Part shown: in pieces, positions 35,972 to 41,655 of the stretch
Layout: each line of letters opens with the position of its first letter
How positions within the stretch are numbered: the first letter of the stretch is position 1
Program-made: the position numbers and the translations under genes
Notes under the pieces: model-generated
The model's input: the letters and a program-made list of their open reading frames with translations, nothing else
Told to the model about the DNA's origin: nothing
Database searches by the model: none
Assembly (NCBI GenBank): GCA_905236885.1
Contig: CAJOQK010000070.1
Location: 1-41,655, forward strand
Direction of reading: 5' to 3'
DNA length: 41,655 nt
Source of the DNA: an uncultured Bacteroidales bacterium
GTDB lineage: Bacteria; Bacteroidota; Bacteroidia; Bacteroidales; WCHB1-69

Positions 35972-37255
35972 TCACATTCCTTGCCCCACAATCATTCCAG
36001 CCCCTATGGTCTCGTTGCTGTCCGGATCAATCAGTACAATTGAACCCATGGTTTTGTTTTGCAGGTAGCTGTCGTAAACCCATGGGGTGGAGGTGTGCAG
36101 TTTTATTTTAGCGATGTCGTTCATTTGCAGTGTGGTACATTCAGTCTGTTGCTCCAATGTGTTGATGTCCAACCTGTAGACAATCTCTTTGACCATGCAG
36201 GTACCTTCGGAGACACTGTTCTGCATCACATAGCGTTTTCCAAGTTGCATGGGGGCTTCGTTCAGCCAGCAGCACATCAGTTTCAAATCCCGGCTCATTT
36301 GGGGTTGTGCTTCGTTGGCATTCACCAATATGTCGCCCCTGCTAATGTCTATCTCATCCTCCAACAGCAGGGTGACCGATTCCGGTGTGTGTGCCACGCT
36401 CAGGTTTTCTTCGGCCTGCATGATGGCTTTAACCTTGGATGTCAGACCGGAAGGAAGCACTTTGACCTCATCCCCGATATGAACCACACCGCCTGCCATT
36501 CGTCCGGCATAACCCCTGAAATCGGGAAATTTGTCGGATATTGGCCGGATGACATATTGCACCGGAAAGCGCATGGGCTCTTTTTCATCCCCCGATTTGT
36601 GCAGGATGGGGACGGTTTCCAACAGTTGCATCAATGTTCCGCCATGGTGCCATGGCATGTTTCCCGAATCTTTCACCACGTTGTCCCCAAGTTTTGCCGA
36701 TATCGGCAAAAAATGCAGTTGTGCACGAATGCCGCCTTTGATTGCCATTTCACGGTATCGCGCTTCAATTGCACGGAATTTTTCCTCGGAAAAATCAATT
36801 AAATCCATTTTGTTGACACACACGACAATATGCGGAATGTCCAAAAGGGATGCAATGTAGGAATGGCGTAACGTCTGTTCTACCACCCCTTTACGTGCGT
36901 CAATAAGGATAACGGCCAAATCCGCAGTTGATGCACCTGTCACCATGTTGCGCGTGTACTGGATGTGACCCGGAGTGTCGGCGATGATGAATTTCCGTTT
37001 GGGTGTGGCGAAATAGCGGTATGCCACATCAATGGTGATGCCCTGTTCCCGTTCTGCACGCAACCCGTCGGTGAGCAGTGCAAGGTTTATTTCTTCATTG
37101 CCACGGTTGCGCGAGGCCTCTTCCACCGCTTCCAGCTGATCTTCAAAAATGGATTTGCTGTCGTACAGCAACCTACCGATCAGCGTGCTCTTTCCGTCAT
37201 CCACACTTCCTGCCGTGGTGAACCGCAGCAGTTCCATATCCAAATATCCGTTCAT
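35972..37255 (-). CDS. cysN: Sulfate adenylyltransferase subunit 1 (GTPase)
   Basis: A 427-residue GTPase subunit of ATP sulfurylase, which uses GTP hydrolysis to drive formation of APS from sulfate and ATP by CysD. Motifs are the P-loop GSVDDGKS (16-23), EQGITIDVAYRYF, IADTPGHIQYTRNMVTGAST and CVNKMDLIDF, followed by EF-Tu-like beta-barrel domains. There is no C-terminal APS kinase (CysC) fusion. I start at ATG 37255 (MNGYLDMELLRFTTAG), which matches homologues; a longer frame to 37369 runs into the repeat spacer and is rejected. ATG 37237 (MELLRF) is a possible shorter start. Confidence 0.95.
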   Translation of the reverse strand: MNGYLDMELLRFTTAGSVDDGKSTLIGRLLYDSKSIFEDQLEAVEEASRNRGNEEINLALLTDGLRAEREQGITIDVAYRYFATPKRKFIIADTPGHIQYTRNMVTGASTADLAVILIDARKGVVEQTLRHSYIASLLDIPHIVVCVNKMDLIDFSEEKFRAIEARYREMAIKGGIRAQLHFLPISAKLGDNVVKDSGNMPWHHGGTLMQLLETVPILHKSGDEKEPMRFPVQYVIRPISDKFPDFRGYAGRMAGGVVHIGDEVKVLPSGLTSKVKAIMQAEENLSVAHTPESVTLLLEDEIDISRGDILVNANEAQPQMSRDLKLMCCWLNEAPMQLGKRYVMQNSVSEGTCMVKEIVYRLDINTLEQQTECTTLQMNDIAKIKLHTSTPWVYDSYLQNKTMGSIVLIDPDSNETIGAGMIVGQGM

Positions 37256-37278
37256 ATTAATTCGTTTTTTTTCGTTGT

Positions 37279-37411
37279 CCGATGTAACATCGGCCCTACA
37301 AACTCTTAAACCTTTTAAACTATGACAATGACTATGACCATGATTTTTTTGCACAAGTGGTCGCCGCACGTGATGACCCTACAACATCTTAAACCTTTTA
37401 AACTCTTAAAC
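37279..37411. repeat. Composite repeat in the cysD-cysN spacer
   Basis: Two copies of the same module lie head to tail. Each has a palindrome, then CCCTACAA, then TCTTAAACCTTTTAAACT. In the first copy the palindrome is CCGATG-TAA-CATCGG (37279-37293), with CCCTACAA at 37294-37301 and the 18-base unit at 37304-37321. In the second, an imperfect palindrome GGTCGCCGCACGTGATGACC (37359-37378) precedes CCCTACAA (37377-37384) and the 18-base unit (37387-37404). Between them is the 21-base unit shared with the cysN-cysH spacer (37318-37338). The spacer has no gene. Confidence 0.75.
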
Positions 37412-37432
37412 CCTTCCTCTGCGACGGCCATA

Positions 37433-38335
37433 CTAAAAATATCCCTCCTTTTTACGGTCCTCCATTGATGTTTCACTGCGTTTGTCATCAGCTCTGCCGC
37501 CGCGTTCCGTGATTCGGGTGGCTGCTATCTCCGCTATGATGTCAGTGAGGTTGTGCGCCTTGGAAAGGGTTAGTCCTGTGCAACTTATATCTCCCACAGT
37601 GCGACAGCGTACCTGCTTGATTTCAACCTTTTCATTTGGTTTCAGTTTCATACAGGGTTCCGCCGCCAGCCATTGCCCGTTACGTAGGAAACAGGCCCTT
37701 TCATGGGTGAAATAGATGCTTGGAAGCGGAATGTTATTCTGGTAAATGTATTGCCACACATCCATTTCTGTCCAGTTGCTGATGGGAAAAACGCGGAAAT
37801 GTTCGCCCATATTCTTTTTTCCGTTGAAAATGTTCCATAGTTCCGGACGCTGGTTTTTGGGATTCCATTGTCCCAGTTCGTCACGGTGGGAGAAGAAACG
37901 CTCTTTGGCGCGGGCTTTTTCTTCATCCCTGCGTGCTCCGCCAATACAGGCATCAAACTGATAACGGTCGATGGTGTCCAACAGAGTTGTGGTTTGCAAC
38001 CTGTTCCGGCTGGCGTAATAGCCTTTTTCCTCCTTCACCCGTCCGGTGTCGATGCTCTCCTGTACGGAACCCACAATCAGCCTGGCACCCAATTTTTTGA
38101 CCAGTTCGTCCCGATAGGTGATGGTTTCGGCAAAATTGTGTCCGGTATCAATATGCACTAGGGGAAATGGGATTTTGGCAGGATAAAAGGCCTTGTAAGC
38201 CAGATACGTGACCACAATTGAATCCTTTCCTCCGGAGAAGAGGATGGCCGGTTTTTCAAATTGGGCGGCAACCTCCCGCAGCACATAAATGGATTCCGAT
38301 TCCAGTTCTTTCAGATGTGTCAGTTTGTAACTCAT
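37433..38335 (-). CDS. cysD: Sulfate adenylyltransferase subunit 2
   Basis: A 300-residue catalytic subunit of ATP sulfurylase, a PP-loop ATP pyrophosphatase with SGGKDS at 34-39. Further family motifs are VHIDTGHNFAETI, GGARRDEEKARAKER, FRVFPISNWTEMDVWQYI and YFTHERACFLRNG. It starts at ATG 38335 (MSYKLTHLKELESESIYVLR); the longer frame to 38362 adds nine residues upstream and is less likely. It follows pstB after only 29 bases, and I see no promoter in that gap, so read-through from the transporter genes is plausible. Confidence 0.95.
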   Translation of the reverse strand: MSYKLTHLKELESESIYVLREVAAQFEKPAILFSGGKDSIVVTYLAYKAFYPAKIPFPLVHIDTGHNFAETITYRDELVKKLGARLIVGSVQESIDTGRVKEEKGYYASRNRLQTTTLLDTIDRYQFDACIGGARRDEEKARAKERFFSHRDELGQWNPKNQRPELWNIFNGKKNMGEHFRVFPISNWTEMDVWQYIYQNNIPLPSIYFTHERACFLRNGQWLAAEPCMKLKPNEKVEIKQVRCRTVGDISCTGLTLSKAHNLTDIIAEIAATRITERGGRADDKRSETSMEDRKKEGYF

Positions 38336-38364
38336 GGTATAAAATTGTAATGTCCAATACAATG

Positions 38365-39117
38365 TCAGCTGAAAATTCCTGACAGATATTTCCGGGTCAG
38401 TTCCTGTTGTGGCTGTTCAAAAATTTGTCGGGCGGGTCCGCTTTCCACCACTTCGCCCAAATACATGAAAACCACGTTGTCCGCAATGCGCAACGCCTGG
38501 TGCAGGGTGTGGGTCACCATAATGATGGAATATTGCGATTTGAGCGAAACAAATAGGTCTTCAATGGTTTTGCTTGAAATTGGATCCAATGCGCTGGTCG
38601 CCTCATCCGCCAGAATGTATTCGGGTTCCACCGCAAGGGAGCGGGCCAGACAGAGCCGCTGCTGCTGTCCGATAGAGAGCCGGGTGGCAGAAGTGCGCAC
38701 ACGTCCGCGCACTTCATCCCAAAGTCCCACCGCCTGGAGCTGTTTCTGTACATTATAGATGAGCTGACGGTGCTTTTTGTACATTCTGTTAATCCGGCAG
38801 CCATAGGCCACGTTGTCAAAAATTGACATGGGCAGGGGGCATGGACGCTGGCTGACCAGTCCTATTTTCCGGCGCAGTTCCGTGATTTCGTGGCCGCTGC
38901 CGATGATGTCCTTTCCGTCCACCAGCACCTTTCCTTCCAATCTGACATGCTCAGTGGAGTCAATCAGGCGGTTGATGGTGCGCAGTAGGGTGGATTTTCC
39001 GCATCCGGAAGGGCCTATGATGCAGGTTATCTGTTTTTCCGGAAGTGTCAGGCAGATGTCTTTCAGAATTTGGTTTTCTTTGATATAGACATTCAAATGT
39101 TGTATTTCGATAGCCAT
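38365..39117 (-). CDS. pstB: Pst-like phosphate/oxyanion ABC transporter ATPase
   Basis: A 250-residue ATPase. Walker A is GPSGCGKSTLLRTINRL (about 33-49). The signature is LSIGQQQRLCLARSLA, where most PstB have LSGGQQQR. Walker B is EYILADEATSALDP, where the usual form ends MDEPTSALDP. The H-loop region is IIMVTHTLHQALRIAD. The overall pattern (NRLID, DIIGSGHEITELRRKIGLVS) places it in the Pst group. The start ATG 39117 overlaps the pstA stop (TAATG); a longer ORF reading into pstA in another frame is rejected. The variant motifs suggest a diverged subgroup. The gene symbol reflects family, not proven substrate. Confidence 0.87.
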   Translation of the reverse strand: MAIEIQHLNVYIKENQILKDICLTLPEKQITCIIGPSGCGKSTLLRTINRLIDSTEHVRLEGKVLVDGKDIIGSGHEITELRRKIGLVSQRPCPLPMSIFDNVAYGCRINRMYKKHRQLIYNVQKQLQAVGLWDEVRGRVRTSATRLSIGQQQRLCLARSLAVEPEYILADEATSALDPISSKTIEDLFVSLKSQYSIIMVTHTLHQALRIADNVVFMYLGEVVESGPARQIFEQPQQELTRKYLSGIFS

Positions 39118-39971
39118 TACAGTTTGTTTTTTGAAAAACGGTTGGTGATAAAACGTCCGCTGATGCTCAATATCAGCACAATGATGGTTAAGACCAGTGC
39201 GGCGGCGTAAGCCCTGTCCACAACTTCTGGTATGGGACTTGTAAGCTGGAAAAACACGGCAAGGGGCAGGGTGGCGGCAGGCTGGGAGAGCGAGGTTGGA
39301 ATGCTGTCGGTATAGCCGGCGGTGAACATCACGCTGGCAGCGTCCCCGATGGCCCTTCCGATGGAGAGCAGGGTGGCGGTGGCGATGCCGGGCGCAATTT
39401 GCCGGACCACAACTTTGAGCGTTTCCCATCTGGTGGCGCCCAATGCATAGCTGGCATCAAGTATTTCCCGAGGAAAGTTGCGTGTCGCCTCGTCCATGGT
39501 ACGGATAAAAATGGGGATGATCAGCATGGTGATGACAATTATGCCGCCCAACAGGGAGGTTCGCAATCCGAAGAAAATCATGATTGTAAAGCCGAAAGCC
39601 CCATACACTATTGAAGGGACACCAAACAGCACGTCACAGGCTAACCGGAGCCAATAGGCTAATTTGGAGCTGGTTTTCAGGTAAACGTTGAGGTAGAACA
39701 CAACCGGAATCGATACCAGCAGCCCCAAAACGGTTGAAGCTCCGACAATGTAGAGGGAACCCACAATGGCGTTAGGGAAGCCGCCCTCTCCGCCCAGATA
39801 GGTTCCTGCGGTGGGCAGTTTGGTCAGCATGCTCCAGCTCATGGCTTTGCAGCCTTTGGAAAATATTGTCCAGATAACGCTGAAAACCAATAAAAACACA
39901 ATAGACATGGAAATCCACATCACGGTTTTGACCGCCCATTCTGAAACTTGTTTTTTGCGCTTTATATCCAT
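39117..39971 (-). CDS. pstA: Pst-like ABC transporter permease PstA
   Basis: A 284-residue permease with six predicted membrane segments. Family motifs are LGGEGGFPNAIVGSLYIVGA, VFYLNVYL, CDVLFGVPSIVYGAFGF, the EAA-like loop EILDASYALGATRWETLKVV and ATLLSIGRAIGDAASVMFTA. It pairs with PstC to form the pore. Two bases separate it from the end of pstC, and its stop overlaps the pstB start, so the genes are translationally coupled. Confidence 0.93.
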   Translation of the reverse strand: MDIKRKKQVSEWAVKTVMWISMSIVFLLVFSVIWTIFSKGCKAMSWSMLTKLPTAGTYLGGEGGFPNAIVGSLYIVGASTVLGLLVSIPVVFYLNVYLKTSSKLAYWLRLACDVLFGVPSIVYGAFGFTIMIFFGLRTSLLGGIIVITMLIIPIFIRTMDEATRNFPREILDASYALGATRWETLKVVVRQIAPGIATATLLSIGRAIGDAASVMFTAGYTDSIPTSLSQPAATLPLAVFFQLTSPIPEVVDRAYAAALVLTIIVLILSISGRFITNRFSKNKL

Positions 39972-39973
39972 CT

Positions 39974-40867
39974 TTATTGCTGTGTTTTTTCCAAACGGTA
40001 AAGGATAATGCGAGACAATAAATTGAAAACCAATACTACAGCAAACAAAATCAGTGCTGCGAACATCAGTGCGGACTCGTAGAGGGGCATGGAGAGCATT
40101 TCACCATAATTGTTGGCAATCAGCGCGGGAATTGGATAGCCCGGATCCAAAATGCTTTTGGGAATACCTATGACGCAGCCGCATACCATTAATACTGCAA
40201 TGGTTTCACCCATGGCACGGGAAACGGCCAGCACGGTGGCCGCCGCAACACCTGACAGGGTTTTCCGCAGCACCACCTTGTGTGTGGTCTGCCATCGTGT
40301 GGCACCCAAAGCCAGGGAGGCCTCCCTCAATTCCATCGGAACGCTGGAGAATACCTCAATGAACAGGCTGACCAACAATGGAATGACCATGATTCCCAAT
40401 ACAATGCCTGCGGCCAGGATGGTGTATCCTGAAGAGAAATCCACAAAATGTGGGGCAAATCGGTTTGAAATCCAGGGCACAATCACCAGCACTCCCCACA
40501 CCCCGTAAATCACTGATGGAAGACCCGCCAGAATGTCCAGTGCGGGGAATACAAATTTTTTTACATGACTTTTGGCATATTCAGTAAGATATATGGCTGT
40601 AAACAATGAGATTGGAAAGGCCATGGCAATGGCCAGCACCGTCACCCAAACGGTTCCTATGATGAAGGGGAAAAAGCCGAATTCCCCTTTCATGGGCCGC
40701 CATTCACTGGAGGAGAGCAGGCTCCACAAGGATTTGTTTTCCAGCACAGGCGATGATTTCAGATATAGTCCTACGGCTATTGTCACCACCATCAGGATGG
40801 AGAACAGGCAGAGTCCGAGCATTACAGACTGCGCCAGTTTGTCCTTGACCATTCTTTTGTTGAACAT
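39974..40867 (-). CDS. pstC: Pst-like ABC transporter permease PstC
   Basis: A 297-residue permease with six predicted membrane segments. Motifs are GEFGFFPFIIGTVWVTVLAI, FPISLFTAIYLTEYA, PALDILAGLPSVIYGVWGVL, the EAA-like loop LREASLALGATRWQTTHKVV and VLAVSRAMGETIAVLMVCG, all typical PstC. The start is ATG 40867, 37 bases after the end of pstS. Confidence 0.94.
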   Translation of the reverse strand: MFNKRMVKDKLAQSVMLGLCLFSILMVVTIAVGLYLKSSPVLENKSLWSLLSSSEWRPMKGEFGFFPFIIGTVWVTVLAIAMAFPISLFTAIYLTEYAKSHVKKFVFPALDILAGLPSVIYGVWGVLVIVPWISNRFAPHFVDFSSGYTILAAGIVLGIMVIPLLVSLFIEVFSSVPMELREASLALGATRWQTTHKVVLRKTLSGVAAATVLAVSRAMGETIAVLMVCGCVIGIPKSILDPGYPIPALIANNYGEMLSMPLYESALMFAALILFAVVLVFNLLSRIILYRLEKTQQ

Positions 40868-40904
40868 AAGCCTCTTCCCTTGAAGTTTCTGTTGCTTGTT
40901 TTTG

Positions 40905-41655
40905 TCAGTTTTTCCCGTGCAGTTTGTCCAGCGCCTTCTCCAGTTTTTCCGAAGGGATGGAAATGTAGCCTACAGGCATGTTGTGCTGCTGCCCCTCAGT
41001 GAGCACATATTCCAGAAAAGCCACCACAATGGGGTTTGAGGGGACTCCGTGAGTGACCAGGTACAGGTCTCGGGCGGGTGGGGAGGGGTATTTGTCATCG
41101 GCCACAGCCTGCACAAAATCATCCTTATTGTCGTAAAAATATTCGTCGGGGGAGATGGTTCCGTCCCCGTTTCCGTCAATTGGGCAGACCATCAGTCCGG
41201 GATTTGGCTTGCGGCTCTTTTCATCGTAGGCGTAGCCGATGTTGTTCAGCCCGATACCAAGTTTGTCAGCCTGAATTGCGGAGGCCAGTCCGGGATCCGC
41301 ATATACGGCGGTGCCCAGCAGATCCTCCTGTTTTTTGCCCATCCATGCGGCAAAGGTTTCCGCTGCGCCGCAGGCATCGGAGCGGGTGTAGACATGAATC
41401 GGGGTTTTGTCGCTTGTGCCAAGCACCTGTCCCCAGGTGGTGTATTCGCCCGTGATCCAGATCTTGATGGCGGCCTCCTGGGAGATGCCGTGCTTCATCA
41501 GCTTGTCAGCCAAAGGGTTGTCGGCATTGATGGTGATAACCACCGCGTCCTTGGCCGAAGCGAACGGAACGGCACCCTTCTCCAATTCCGGGGGATAGAC
41601 CTCGCGGGAGACCATCCCGAGATCGACCACATCGGCCAGCACGTCGGTCATGCCC
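40905..41655 (-). CDS. pstS: PstS-like periplasmic oxyanion-binding protein, N-terminus outside window
   Basis: The 5' part, with any signal peptide, is beyond the window edge; about 250 C-terminal residues are visible. The order DLGMVSREVYPPELEKG, ITGEYTTWGQVLG, HVYTRSDACGAAETFAAWMG and YPSPPARDLYLVTHG fits the PstS-type fold. In E. coli PstS the ligand loop reads RxDxSGT; here it is RSDACGAAET (41352-41384 including the next Phe), with the Ser replaced by Cys and the Thr by Ala. The residue at the place of the ligand-binding Asp56 appears to be Ser. A 12-residue EF-hand-like loop DGNGDGTISPDE is at 41142-41177. The ligand may be phosphate or another oxyanion. Confidence 0.85.
   Translation of the reverse strand, partial: GMTDVLADVVDLGMVSREVYPPELEKGAVPFASAKDAVVITINADNPLADKLMKHGISQEAAIKIWITGEYTTWGQVLGTSDKTPIHVYTRSDACGAAETFAAWMGKKQEDLLGTAVYADPGLASAIQADKLGIGLNNIGYAYDEKSRKPNPGLMVCPIDGNGDGTISPDEYFYDNKDDFVQAVADDKYPSPPARDLYLVTHGVPSNPIVVAFLEYVLTEGQQHNMPVGYISIPSEKLEKALDKLHGKN

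Noticed and set aside
37256-37369. N-terminal extension of cysN
   Set aside because: It would be translated from the repeat-filled spacer, and the added sequence does not resemble CysN.
39118-39429. N-terminal extension of the pstB frame
   Set aside because: The extra residues are translated from pstA in another frame and resemble no ABC protein; the ATG at 39117 overlapping the pstA stop is the natural start.

Overview
This window is chromosomal DNA from a member of the Bacteroidota, probably the Bacteroidales. The sequence evidence is promoter elements of the TAnnTTTG type, almost no Shine-Dalgarno sequences before the genes, a secreted protein with a C-terminal type IX secretion (Por) sorting domain, an outer-membrane TonB-dependent receptor with a carboxypeptidase-regulatory-like N-terminal domain, and the gene order rpsL-rpsG-fusA-rpsJ with no tuf and secY-map-infA with no adk. 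Nothing indicates a plasmid, prophage, insertion sequence or CRISPR array. I saw no rRNA or tRNA gene.

Layout. (1) 1-1499, plus strand: the 3' part of sbcC (DNA-end nuclease ATPase) and maf (nucleotide pyrophosphatase), overlapping by one base. (2) 1500-1855: AT-rich gap with a good promoter and a possible weak terminator. (3) 1856-20406, plus strand: one unbroken str-S10-spc-alpha superoperon of 34 genes. It encodes 29 ribosomal proteins, EF-G, SecY, methionine aminopeptidase, IF-1 and RNA polymerase alpha, plus one unrecognised 171-residue protein between rpsD and rpoA. It ends in a strong hairpin terminator. (4) 20517-28138, minus strand: TonB-dependent receptor, VanX-type dipeptidase lipoprotein, a Nudix/macro-like fusion protein and mfd, probably read in that order. 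(5) 28297-30018, plus strand: a T9SS cargo protein with its own promoter and terminator. (6) 30138-35153, plus strand: a fused acyl-CoA synthetase/hypoxanthine phosphoribosyltransferase, rbfA and a LolC/E-type permease, all with overlapping ends; then nnrD (NAD(P)H-hydrate dehydratase) without its usual epimerase half. (7) 35156-41655, minus strand: a Pst-like ABC importer (pstS cut by the window edge, pstC, pstA, pstB) running straight into cysD, cysN and an iron-sulfur APS reductase cysH.

How the genes work together. The first half is the core of translation and secretion. The last block looks like an oxyanion import and activation line: an ABC importer of the phosphate type, ATP sulfurylase (CysDN) and APS reductase. 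APS is reduced directly, which fits the absence of cysC. The importer has a variant ligand loop, a variant ABC signature and an EF-hand-like loop. Its position suggests it may carry sulfate, or serve both pathways, but this is inference.

The most unusual items are the single-polypeptide acyl-CoA synthetase-HPRT fusion, the Pst-like/cys block, the Nudix/macro-like fusion, the unknown gene inside the alpha operon, and a composite short repeat in both spacers of the cys genes.
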